The position numbers and the translations under genes were made by a program. Below, in pieces: positions 50,464 to 58,307 of a stretch of DNA of 64,000 bases. Position 1 is the first letter of the stretch. The number at the start of each line of letters is the position of its first letter. The notes beneath the pieces were generated by a model. The model did not search any database. It was not told where the DNA came from and saw only the letters and a list, made by a program, of their open reading frames with translations. The stretch covers positions 124,001 to 188,000 of the forward strand of contig JAEWTW010000026.1 of the NCBI GenBank assembly GCA_023397655.1, read 5' to 3'. This stretch comes from Bacillota bacterium (GTDB lineage: Bacteria > Bacillota > Clostridia > Christensenellales > SZUA-584).

Positions 50464-51390
50464 ATGAACACGCTGCATTTTAAATACGCCGTGGAGGTGG
50501 AACGCACACGTTCCATCACGCAAGCCGCTGAAAATCTGTTTATGGCACAGCCCAATTTAAGCAAAGCCATCAAGGAGCTCGAGGATACACTGGGTGTCGA
50601 AATATTCGAGCGCACCCCCAAGGGTGTGGTGCCTACGCAGAAAGGTGCGGAGTTTCTGGTATACGCTAAAAACGTATTGGAACAGGTGGATAAGATGGAG
50701 CGGCTTTATATACCCGACGATACCGGCCGACAGACCTTCAAAATATCCATTCCGCGCGGCAGTTATATTGCTCAGGCGTTCACGCGATTTGTCGCCGGAC
50801 TTGAAGCAGATAACGAAATTGACGTGGCTGTTCAGGAAACCAATTCCATGCAAGCGATCAGCAATGTCGCTGACGAAGGCTTCCCCCTGGGTATAATTCG
50901 GTGTCAGACCGACTATGAAAATTACTTTTTGGACTATCTTGAAGAAAAGAAAATGCAGTATGAGCCTATCTGGGAGTTTGAATATCTGGCGCTGATGTCG
51001 CGGCAGCATGCGCTTGCTTCCGCAAAAAAAGTGTCATACAGCGATCTTGTGTCATATATTGAAATCGTCCATGGCGATACGGTTATCCCCTACTTGCCCG
51101 CCGGTCGGATTAAAAAAAGCGAAGCCAAGAAGTGCATCTATGTGTACGAGCGCGGCAGTCAATATGACATACTCTCTCATATACCTAAAACATATATGTG
51201 GGTCTCCCCCATTCCGGAGAGCTTTCTCAATTTGTATGAGCTGGTGCAGCGAAAATGTCATGCTGCCAATCACAAATACAAGGATCTGCTGATATACCCC
51301 AAGGGCTATGAATTCACCGCGCTGGACCGCCAGTTCATCGACCATCTTTATGCGTCCAAGAATGAAGTGGCTTTTCGGCAGTACGATTAG
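50464..51390 (+). CDS. LysR-family transcriptional regulator
   Basis: A 308-residue LysR protein. The N-terminal winged HTH (SITQAAENLFMAQPNLSKAIK, LGVEIFERTPKG) is intact, followed by a ligand domain of usual length (FKISIPRGSYIAQAF). It lies 20 bp after rex on the same strand and is probably co-transcribed. The target and co-inducer are unknown; a C4-dicarboxylate or redox-linked signal is plausible from context. Confidence 0.9.
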   Translation: MNTLHFKYAVEVERTRSITQAAENLFMAQPNLSKAIKELEDTLGVEIFERTPKGVVPTQKGAEFLVYAKNVLEQVDKMERLYIPDDTGRQTFKISIPRGSYIAQAFTRFVAGLEADNEIDVAVQETNSMQAISNVADEGFPLGIIRCQTDYENYFLDYLEEKKMQYEPIWEFEYLALMSRQHALASAKKVSYSDLVSYIEIVHGDTVIPYLPAGRIKKSEAKKCIYVYERGSQYDILSHIPKTYMWVSPIPESFLNLYELVQRKCHAANHKYKDLLIYPKGYEFTALDRQFIDHLYASKNEVAFRQYD

Positions 51391-51434
51391 TCCGAACTAT
51401 GGAGCATAGTATACATCAATAACGATATCAGCAT

Positions 51435-51454
51435 ATCGATATTTGCATATCGAT
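51435..51454. promoter_or_regulatory. 20-bp palindrome ATCGATAT-TTGC-ATATCGAT, site 2
   Basis: The same 8-4-8 arms as site 1. It is part of a larger inverted repeat CAGCATATCGAT/ATCGATATGCTG (51429-51460). It lies 45 bp after the LysR gene and about 500 bp before the second rex start. Confidence 0.6.
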
Positions 51455-51767
51455 ATGCTGATTTTATATTACCCGCTGACTTTTTTGTCTGATAAACTCT
51501 TCGCAAGTGACAAACAACTCCTCCTGCGCCATCATCTGATGCCGCAGGAACGTGCCGATAACCACGGCACAGCCGTATATCGGCTGCACCTGTCAGGTGT
51601 CCGTACCCTGCCCGACTTACAAAACATCCAACACCGGGGTACGGCCCATTTTTTTTGCCCTTATCAACAACATTTTCACACAGACGAGGCTTTAATCCCT
51701 CGTCCATTGACCTACACATGACAAATACATAGGCTCAGCAGGAGTATATCTTCCAATTTTCCCCGAT

Positions 51768-51787
51768 ATCGATATTTCAATATCGAT
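51768..51787. promoter_or_regulatory. 20-bp palindrome ATCGATAT-TTCA-ATATCGAT, site 3
   Basis: Extended arms ATATCGATAT on both sides give a 24-bp perfect palindrome (51766-51789). It lies about 170 bp upstream of the second rex start and probably controls the rex2-hydS genes. Confidence 0.65.
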
Positions 51788-51959
51788 ATTCCGCATTTAT
51801 ATTTCTCATATCATCTGATGATAGATAGAATATTGTTGTGCTCCATAATACCGGCTAACCAAAAACGTTATTTTGAAACAGGCACTCCCGTCTATGACAT
51901 GGTGCAGGCAGTGCAACAGCCCCGCTGACAGAGATTATCAGCAGGATCAGGAGGAAGCC

Positions 51960-52610
51960 ATGACAGTGAAATCGGTATCGTCTCAAACAATGCAACGGTT
52001 GCCGCGATATCTCACATACTTAAAGTCGCTCCCCAAGGTCTCCGTCATCCACGTATCGGCTACCGGCATTGCGGATGCGCTGGGCATGAACGATGTTCAG
52101 GTGCGTAAAGATCTGGCACTGGTCTCAAGCGGCGGGCGACCCAAGATCGGCTATATACTATGCGGCCTCATCAGCGACATCGAACGGTTTCTGGGCTGCG
52201 ACAACACGGACACCGCGGTTATCGCAGGCGTGGGTTCACTGGGGCGTGCGCTGCTGTCCTACAACGGCTTTGCGCCCTATGGGCTCGATATCGTCGCCGC
52301 GTTTGACAATGATGCGAAGGTGGTCGGCAGCAGCGTAGGCGGCAAGGAGGTGCTGGATGTGCGCAAGATGACGGACCTGTGCCGCCGTATGAACATCCGA
52401 ATCGGTATCATCGCCGTGCCCACATCCCATGCACAGGCCGTGTGCGACGCGCTCACGGAAGGCGGCGTGCTGGCGATATGGAACTTCGCACCGGTTCATC
52501 TTAATGTGCCAGCAGGTGTGCTGGTGAAGCACGAGAACATGGCTTGCTCGCTCGCCATGCTGTCCCAGCATCTGAAGGAGACATGGGCGTCCGCTACGCC
52601 GGGCTGGTAA
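51960..52610 (+). CDS. rex: Rex-family redox-sensing repressor (second copy)
   Basis: The start at 51960 follows AGGAGG, giving 216 residues; longer frames upstream are not Rex-like. The winged helix ADALGMNDVQVRKDLA, NAD motif GVGSLGRALL, IIAVPTSHAQ and WNFAPVHLNV are present. The wing (SSGGRPKIGY) resembles that of the first copy, indicating a recent or functionally related pair. It heads a group leading into the [2Fe-2S] protein, sensory hydrogenase and phosphatase genes, so NADH- and H2-sensing may be integrated here. Confidence 0.92.
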   Translation: MTVKSVSSQTMQRLPRYLTYLKSLPKVSVIHVSATGIADALGMNDVQVRKDLALVSSGGRPKIGYILCGLISDIERFLGCDNTDTAVIAGVGSLGRALLSYNGFAPYGLDIVAAFDNDAKVVGSSVGGKEVLDVRKMTDLCRRMNIRIGIIAVPTSHAQAVCDALTEGGVLAIWNFAPVHLNVPAGVLVKHENMACSLAMLSQHLKETWASATPGW

Positions 52611-52652
52611 TACAGGTGTCACACATCTCGGCAGACAAGAGGGAGGTTAACG

Positions 52653-52904
52653 ATGAAGATAACCATCTGTGTCGGCAGTTCCTGCCATCTGAAAGGCTCA
52701 CGGCAAGTCGTCGAACAGTTGCAAAATTATGTTGAGCAGCACCGCCTGCAAGATGACGTGGAGCTGTGCGGTGCGTTCTGCATGGGCAACTGCACGCGCG
52801 GCGTCAGCGTCATGCTGGACGATGAACTGTTCTCCCTGCGCCCCGAGGATGTGAAAGCTTTTTTTGAAAACGAAGTGCTGACCCGGCTGACCGCCGGAGC
52901 CTGA
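52653..52904 (+). CDS. Small thioredoxin-like [2Fe-2S] protein
   Basis: An 83-residue protein with the four Cys of the NuoE/HydC C-terminal fold: CVGSSC near residue 6 and CMGNC near residue 44. It resembles a minimal NuoE without the helical N-terminus. A paralogue (60002-60250) follows hydA. It probably passes electrons to or from the hydrogenase-like proteins. It lies 42 bp after the second rex. Confidence 0.85.
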   Translation: MKITICVGSSCHLKGSRQVVEQLQNYVEQHRLQDDVELCGAFCMGNCTRGVSVMLDDELFSLRPEDVKAFFENEVLTRLTAGA

Positions 52905-52924
52905 CCGCAAAAGGAAATATAACC

Positions 52925-54595
52925 GTGACTGAATATCTGAAGCTCAAGCAGTCCAATTGCAAGAACTGCTACAAATGCATACGTAACTGCCCGGTCAAAT
53001 CCATCCGCTTTGGCGACAATCAGGCCAACATTATCAGTGATGCGTGCATACTCTGCGGCAACTGCTTTGTGGTGTGCCCGCAAAACGCCAAGCAGATACG
53101 CAACGACATCCCCGCCGCGAAAGCGCTGATCGCACAAGGGCTGCCGGTGTACGCCAGCGTCGCACCGTCGTTTGTCGCCAACTACGCGGGCGTCAACATG
53201 GCGTCCCTGACCAAAGCACTCAAAAAGCTGGGCTTCGCGGGCGCGGAGGAAACGGCGCTGGGCGCGGAGCTTGTCAAAAAGCAATACGACATCATGGTGG
53301 ATGCAGCAAAGCGCGGCGTCATCATCTCGTCCTGCTGCCCCACCGTGAACATGCTGATACAGAAATACTACCCCGACGCGCTGCCCTACCTCGCGCCGGT
53401 GGTGTCTCCGATGCTGGCGCACTGCGCCGACATCAAGCGCCGCCATGCGGGTGCCGCCACGGTGTTCATCGGCCCGTGCATCTCCAAAAAACAGGAGGCG
53501 GCGCACAGCGGCGGCGTGGTAGACTGCGCCCTCACTTTCGAGGAGCTGTCCGCCTGGCTGGAAGCGGAGAAGATTGAGTTGGGCCATGAGGTAGAGGAAG
53601 CGGGCTGCGTGTCGCGTCTGTTTCCCACCGCGGGCGGCATACTGCGCTCCATGTCCGCGGCCAATCCGGACTATGCGTACATGACCGTGGACGGCATTGA
53701 GAACTGTGCGCGCGCCATTGAAGAACTGCTGGACAGCAAGCCGGGCAAGTGCTTCATCGAGATGTCCGCCTGCAGCGGAAGCTGCGTAGGCGGTCCTGCG
53801 ATGGATTTGTCTCAGCGGCACCCGCTGCGCGGCACGCTCGCTGTCACGCGATACGCCGGAAAAGATGATGCCGGACTAAACTGTCCGCCTGAAACGCTTA
53901 AGCGGGATTATCCGCCGCTGGCCGCGCCGCGCGTGCACATCAGCGACGACGCTATCGCGAACATACTCCACCAGATCGGCAAAACGCGCCCGGAGCACGA
54001 GCTGAACTGTGGCAGCTGCGGTTACAACACCTGCCGCGAAAAGGCGGTCGCGGTGCTTCAGGGCAAGGCGAACCTCACCATGTGCCTGCCGTTTCTAAAG
54101 GAAAAGGCGGAGTCGTTCTCGGACAACATCATCGCAAACTCCCCCAACGCCATTATCGTGCTGAACGAGAGCTTTGCAGTGCAGCAGCTCAACTCCGCCG
54201 CGTGCGCGATGATGAACATCATCGACCCGCGCGACGTCATCGGCGAGCCGGTGGTACGCATACTCGATCCGCTGCCTTTCGCCAACGCCTATGAGAATAA
54301 ACAGAATGCTTACGACAAGCGGCTTTACCTCGCGGATTACAACCGATACGTTGACCAGACGGTGATCTACGATAAGGACTTCCATATACTCATCTGCATC
54401 ATGCGCGACGTATCCGAGCAGGTACGCCAGCAGCAGAGCAAGGAGGCGCTCTCCCGCACCACGATGGAGATCGCGGACCGGATGATCGAGAAGCAGATGC
54501 GTGCCGTACAGGAGATTGCATCGCTGCTGGGCGAGACCACGGCGGAAACGCGCATCGCGCTCACCCGCCTCAAGGAGACGCTCCAAGATGGTTAA
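52925..54595 (+). CDS. hydS: Putative sensory [FeFe]-hydrogenase with PAS domain
   Basis: GTG start; 556 residues. N-terminal 2x[4Fe-4S] (CKNCYKCIRNCP, CILCGNCFVVCP). The H-cluster domain has modified motifs SSCCP (137-138 Cys), GPCISKK (about 183) and MSACSGSC (about 280) instead of TSCCPAW/MPCTAKK/CPGGC of catalytic enzymes. Then an RnfB-like CGSCGYNTC cluster domain (about 360), a PAS domain (about 400-500) and a coiled C-terminus. This is the layout of group C HydS proteins, thought to sense H2 or redox state. The phosphatase gene overlaps its end by eight bases. Confidence 0.9.
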   Translation: MTEYLKLKQSNCKNCYKCIRNCPVKSIRFGDNQANIISDACILCGNCFVVCPQNAKQIRNDIPAAKALIAQGLPVYASVAPSFVANYAGVNMASLTKALKKLGFAGAEETALGAELVKKQYDIMVDAAKRGVIISSCCPTVNMLIQKYYPDALPYLAPVVSPMLAHCADIKRRHAGAATVFIGPCISKKQEAAHSGGVVDCALTFEELSAWLEAEKIELGHEVEEAGCVSRLFPTAGGILRSMSAANPDYAYMTVDGIENCARAIEELLDSKPGKCFIEMSACSGSCVGGPAMDLSQRHPLRGTLAVTRYAGKDDAGLNCPPETLKRDYPPLAAPRVHISDDAIANILHQIGKTRPEHELNCGSCGYNTCREKAVAVLQGKANLTMCLPFLKEKAESFSDNIIANSPNAIIVLNESFAVQQLNSAACAMMNIIDPRDVIGEPVVRILDPLPFANAYENKQNAYDKRLYLADYNRYVDQTVIYDKDFHILICIMRDVSEQVRQQQSKEALSRTTMEIADRMIEKQMRAVQEIASLLGETTAETRIALTRLKETLQDG

Positions 54596-55763
54596 GCTCT
54601 GCACCGACGTCGGTTTTGTCAGCCTCAATAAACACGGCGAAGAGATCTGCGGCGACCACGTGGAGGTGGTCCAGCAGCCGGATGGCCCCACGGTGGTGGT
54701 ACTGGCGGACGGCCTGGGCAGCGGCGTGAAGGCGAGCATACTGTCCACGCTCACCGCCAAAATCGTCTCCACGATGATGGCTAATGAGCTGACGGTGGAG
54801 GACTGCGTGTCCACCATCGCGGCGACGCTGCCCATTTGCCGTGTGCGGCAGGTGGCCTATTCCACGTTTACCGTTATCCGCTTGGGCGACGATCTGGAAG
54901 CGGAGCTGATCCAGTACGACAACCCGCACGTGGTGCTGCTGCGCGGCGGTAAAAATGTAGACTATCCCAAAACGTCCGAGATGGTGGGCGGCAAAACGAT
55001 ATACAAGACGCGCATCGCGCTGCACGAGGACGACTGCTTCATCGCCTTTTCAGACGGTGCGGTGCATGCGGGCGTGGGGCGCTCGCTCAACTTTGGCTGG
55101 CAGCGCAGCGATATCATCGCGTTCCTTGAAGCCATCTACAAGCCGGAATACACCGCCAAAACGCTAGCTTCTCTGCTGACAGCCAAATGCGATACGCTGT
55201 ACGGCGGCGAGCCGGGCGATGACACCACGGCATGCGCTGTCAAGATACGCCGTCGCCGTCCCATGAACTTCATGATCGGCCCGCCCGCGCAACCCGGCGA
55301 CTTACCCAAGATGATGGCGCTGTTCTTCTCCAAGGAAGGCAAACACATCGTGTGCGGCGGCACCACGTCCACTCTCGCGGCGCAGTATCTCGGCAAGCCG
55401 CTGGAGACGGGCATTCCGCTCTACGCCGACCCGGACATCCCCCCCACCGCCAGCATTGAGGGCGTGGACCTCGTGACGGAGGGCGTCATCACCATCAACC
55501 GCGTGCTGGACTACGCGCGCGACTATCTGCAGGACAACGCCCGCTACACCGACTGGAGCGTGCGTCAGGACGGCGCGTCGCAGATATCGCGGCTGCTGTT
55601 CGAGGAAGCAACGGATATCAATTTCTTCGTGGGCCGCGCGATAAACCCGGCCCACCAGAACCCCAATCTCCCCATCAGCTTCAGCATCAAGATGCGTCTG
55701 GTGGAAGAGCTGTCCGCGTGCCTCAAGCGCATGAGCAAAAACATCAAGATCAGCTATTTTTGA
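54588..55763 (+). CDS. SpoIIE/PP2C-type serine phosphatase, partner of HydS
   Basis: The start at 54588 gives 391 residues. Metal-binding Asp motifs of the PP2C/SpoIIE fold are present: ICGDH, LADGLGSGVKAS, AFSDGAVHAG and GDDTTA, over about residues 1-220. A C-terminal region of about 170 residues (GKHIVCGGTTSTLAAQYLG onwards) is of unclear function. Sensory group C [FeFe]-hydrogenases are known to be encoded with such phosphatases. It may dephosphorylate an anti-sigma antagonist or another Ser-phosphoprotein in response to HydS; no target is encoded here. Confidence 0.88.
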   Translation: MVKLCTDVGFVSLNKHGEEICGDHVEVVQQPDGPTVVVLADGLGSGVKASILSTLTAKIVSTMMANELTVEDCVSTIAATLPICRVRQVAYSTFTVIRLGDDLEAELIQYDNPHVVLLRGGKNVDYPKTSEMVGGKTIYKTRIALHEDDCFIAFSDGAVHAGVGRSLNFGWQRSDIIAFLEAIYKPEYTAKTLASLLTAKCDTLYGGEPGDDTTACAVKIRRRRPMNFMIGPPAQPGDLPKMMALFFSKEGKHIVCGGTTSTLAAQYLGKPLETGIPLYADPDIPPTASIEGVDLVTEGVITINRVLDYARDYLQDNARYTDWSVRQDGASQISRLLFEEATDINFFVGRAINPAHQNPNLPISFSIKMRLVEELSACLKRMSKNIKISYF

Positions 55764-55798
55764 GGGCTTTTATTAAGGCCTCTGGTATAAGCTCGCTA

Positions 55799-55911
55799 CT
55801 TTTCTTTAAGAAAAGCAGCAAAAGAATACGGAAAATGCCATTCGGCATTTTCCTGATGGGATTCTTAAGGGGCGTGCCCCTTAAGTGGTGGTTTGGAGGC
55901 AAAGCCTCCAA
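55799..55911 (+). repeat. Multi-hairpin repeat, copy R4
   Basis: Modules CTTTTCTT/AAGAAAAG (55799-55815), GGAAAATGCC/GGCATTTTCC (55830-55853), CTTAAGGGGC/GCCCCTTAAG (55864-55885) and TTGGAGGC/GCCTCCAA (55893-55911). It is nearly identical to R1 from the third module on. The first GC-rich module is degenerate here. It lies in the 188-bp gap between the phosphatase gene and hydC, in the same orientation as the genes. Confidence 0.85.
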
Positions 55912-55951
55912 TATAAATGAGTTAATTATTTTAGTTTACATAGGAGGACGC

Positions 55952-56428
55952 ATGAACGAAACGTTTGACAGGGCCGCTGTTGAGGGGATCATCGAGAAAC
56001 GCGGCAGCCAGCCCAGCGCGGTCATCGCGGTGCTGCAGGACATTCAGGAGCAATACCGCTATCTGCCCCGCGAGGTGTTCCCCTACCTTGCCAAAAGGCT
56101 CGGTGTGGGTGAGGCGCATCTTTATAGCGTGGCCACGTTCTACGAAAACTTCTCACTGGAACCCAAGGGTAAATACGTGATTAAGATCTGCGACGGCACG
56201 GCTTGCCACGTCCGCAAATCCATCCCGATACTAGAACGGCTGCGCGGGGAGCTGGGCCTGTCGTCCGGCAAGCCGACCACGGACGATCAGCTGTTCACAG
56301 TGGAGACGGTCTCGTGCCTGGGCGCGTGCGGGCTGGCCCCGGTCATCACCGTCAACGACAAGGTCTACCCCGCCATGACACCGGACAAGGCGTCCGCTTT
56401 GCTGGCGGAGCTGAAGGAGGCGCGGTAA
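55952..56428 (+). CDS. hydC: Bifurcating [FeFe]-hydrogenase gamma subunit (NuoE-like)
   Basis: The start at 55952 follows AGGAGG and gives 158 residues. Helical N-terminus (YRYLPREVFPYLAKRLGV, VATFYENFSL) and thioredoxin-like [2Fe-2S] domain with CDGTACH (about 79) and CLGACG (about 119). With HydB and HydA it forms the trimeric enzyme that oxidises NADH and reduced ferredoxin together to make H2, or the reverse. hydB starts two bases after its stop. Confidence 0.95.
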   Translation: MNETFDRAAVEGIIEKRGSQPSAVIAVLQDIQEQYRYLPREVFPYLAKRLGVGEAHLYSVATFYENFSLEPKGKYVIKICDGTACHVRKSIPILERLRGELGLSSGKPTTDDQLFTVETVSCLGACGLAPVITVNDKVYPAMTPDKASALLAELKEAR

Positions 56429-56429
56429 C

Positions 56430-58304
56430 ATGCTGAAAAACAGACAGGAATTGCAGGCACTGCGCAGCCGCTATCAGGCGTCGCTGAACGCCCAGAAAAA
56501 GAAGATACTCGTCTGCGCGGGTACCGGCTGCGTGTCCAGCGGATCGCTGGAGATATTCGATAGGCTGCGCAGCCTCATTGAAGCGCGCGGCGCGGCGTGC
56601 GAGGTGCGGCTGGAGCAGGAGCCGCATGAAGATGCGGTGGGCCTCAAAAAGAGCGGCTGTCATGGCTTTTGCGAGATGGGCCCGCTGGTGCGCGTCGAAC
56701 CGCAGGGCTGGCTGTATACCAAAGTGAAGCTTGAGGACTGCGATGAGATCGTGGACAAAACCATTCTCGGCGGTCAGCACATCGAACGGTTGGCGTACGC
56801 TATGGACGGCACGGCCTACGCCCGGCAGGACGATATCCCATTTTACCGGAAGCAGACGCGGCTGGTGCTGGACCACTGCGGCATGATCGACGCTACCTCC
56901 ATCGAGGAATACCTCGGCGCGGGCGGATACGCCGCGCTGGAGCGGGCATTGTTCGACATGACCGCGGACGATGTCATCGACGAAGTCACCACGTCCGGCC
57001 TGCGCGGCCGCGGCGGCGGCGGATTTCCAGCCGGGCGCAAGTGGACGCAGGTGAAACGGCAGTCCGCCGCACCTAAATACATCGTGTGCAACGGCGACGA
57101 GGGCGACCCCGGCGCGTTCATGGACCGCAGCATCATGGAGGGTGATCCGCACCGCATGCTGGAGGGCATGATGATCGCGGGAGCGGCCTGCGGCGCGTCC
57201 GAGGGCTACATCTACGTGCGCGCCGAATACCCCATGGCTGTGAGCCGCTTGCAGACGGCCATCGAACAGGCGACGGCATACGGCCTGCTGGGCGACGACA
57301 TCCTCGGCACGGATTTTTGCTTCCGCCTCCACATCAACCGGGGCGCGGGCGCGTTCGTGTGCGGCGAGGGCAGCGCGCTCACCGCGTCCATCGAGGGCAA
57401 GCGCGGCATGCCGCGTGTCAAGCCGCCGCGCACCGTGGAGCACGGCCTGTTCGACAAGCCCACGGTGCTAAACAACGTGGAGACGTTCGCCAACGTGCCG
57501 CTCATCATTGAGAACGGCGCGGCATGGTTTAAAAGCATAGGGCCGGATGGAAGCCCCGGTACCAAGGCGTTTGCGCTCACCGGCAACATCCAAAACACCG
57601 GCCTCATTGAAGTACCCATGGGTACCACGCTGCGCGATGTCATATTCGATATCGGCGGCGGCATGCGCGGCGGTACGGGCTTCAAGGCGGTGCAGATCGG
57701 CGGCCCGTCGGGCGGGTGCCTCACGCAGGCCCATCTCGACCTCCCGCTGGATTTCGATTCGCTGAAAAAAGCGGGCGCGATGATCGGTTCGGGCGGACTC
57801 GTGGTGATGGACGACAAGACGTGCATGGTGGAGGTCGCACGGTTCTTCATGAACTTCACACAGAACGAGTCTTGCGGCAAATGTGTGCCGTGCCGCGAGG
57901 GCACACGTCGCATGCTGGCGATACTCGAGCGCATCGTGGATGGGCGCGGCGAGGACGGCGACATTGAGCTGCTGCTGGAGCTGGCGGACACCATCAGCGC
58001 CACGGCATTATGCGGCCTCGGAAAAACGGCGGCGCTGCCGGTGGTCAGCACCATCCAGTATTTCCGCGACGAATACGAGGTGCATATCCATGACAAGCGC
58101 TGTCCGGCAGGCAGCTGCCAGAAGCTCAAGAACATCCGCATCGTGGCGGAAAAGTGCCGTGGCTGCACCAAGTGCACAAAATTCTGCCCCGTCGGCGCGA
58201 TATCCGGCAAGGTGAAGGAACCGTTCGTGATTGATGCGAGCAAGTGCATCAAATGCAGGGCGTGCGTGGATGCGTGTTCGTTCCGTGCTATTGAGGAGGC
58301 TTAA
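56430..58304 (+). CDS. hydB: Bifurcating [FeFe]-hydrogenase beta subunit (NuoF-like)
   Basis: A 624-residue protein: N-terminal [2Fe-2S] thioredoxin-like domain (CAGTGCVSSG, about 28), NuoF core with GRGGGGFPAG (FMN/NADH, about 192), ESCGKCVPCREG cluster (about 480), and two C-terminal [4Fe-4S] motifs CRGCTKCTKFCP and CIKCRACVDAC (about 575-610). It binds NADH and is the proposed site where electrons are split between H2 and ferredoxin branches. Confidence 0.96.
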   Translation: MLKNRQELQALRSRYQASLNAQKKKILVCAGTGCVSSGSLEIFDRLRSLIEARGAACEVRLEQEPHEDAVGLKKSGCHGFCEMGPLVRVEPQGWLYTKVKLEDCDEIVDKTILGGQHIERLAYAMDGTAYARQDDIPFYRKQTRLVLDHCGMIDATSIEEYLGAGGYAALERALFDMTADDVIDEVTTSGLRGRGGGGFPAGRKWTQVKRQSAAPKYIVCNGDEGDPGAFMDRSIMEGDPHRMLEGMMIAGAACGASEGYIYVRAEYPMAVSRLQTAIEQATAYGLLGDDILGTDFCFRLHINRGAGAFVCGEGSALTASIEGKRGMPRVKPPRTVEHGLFDKPTVLNNVETFANVPLIIENGAAWFKSIGPDGSPGTKAFALTGNIQNTGLIEVPMGTTLRDVIFDIGGGMRGGTGFKAVQIGGPSGGCLTQAHLDLPLDFDSLKKAGAMIGSGGLVVMDDKTCMVEVARFFMNFTQNESCGKCVPCREGTRRMLAILERIVDGRGEDGDIELLLELADTISATALCGLGKTAALPVVSTIQYFRDEYEVHIHDKRCPAGSCQKLKNIRIVAEKCRGCTKCTKFCPVGAISGKVKEPFVIDASKCIKCRACVDACSFRAIEEA

Positions 58305-58307
58305 CAT

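Larger units (their letters stand above)
51391..51959. other. 569-bp regulatory gap before the second rex gene
   Basis: It contains two copies of the ATCGATAT palindrome (51435-51454 and 51768-51787). Between them is a structured stretch: GTGCCG/CGGCAC, AGCCG/CGGCT, and CCGTACCC (51601-51608) pairing with GGGTACGG (51637-51644) across a 28-base loop, followed by CCCA and eight T (51649-51656), which looks like a plus-strand terminator, probably of the rex-lysR transcript. The minus strand has a short open stretch of about 40 codons lacking a convincing start; I read it as noncoding or a gene remnant. Confidence 0.5.

Noticed and set aside
51387..51719. Minus-strand frame of about 110 codons and a second short frame in the gap before rex2
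   Set aside because: No convincing ribosome site, no recognisable motif, and it overlaps palindromes and a terminator-like hairpin. A gene remnant is possible but not supportable.
52925..54595. Calling hydS a catalytic hydrogenase
   Set aside because: The H-cluster motifs are modified (SSCCP, GPCISKK, MSACSGSC) and it carries PAS and RnfB-like cluster domains with a phosphatase gene downstream, so a sensory role fits better.
28268..55911. CRISPR array or tRNA/rRNA genes
   Set aside because: The repeats are far apart, hairpin-rich and unevenly sized, with no regular spacers or cas genes; no cloverleaf or rRNA-like sequence was recognised anywhere in the window.
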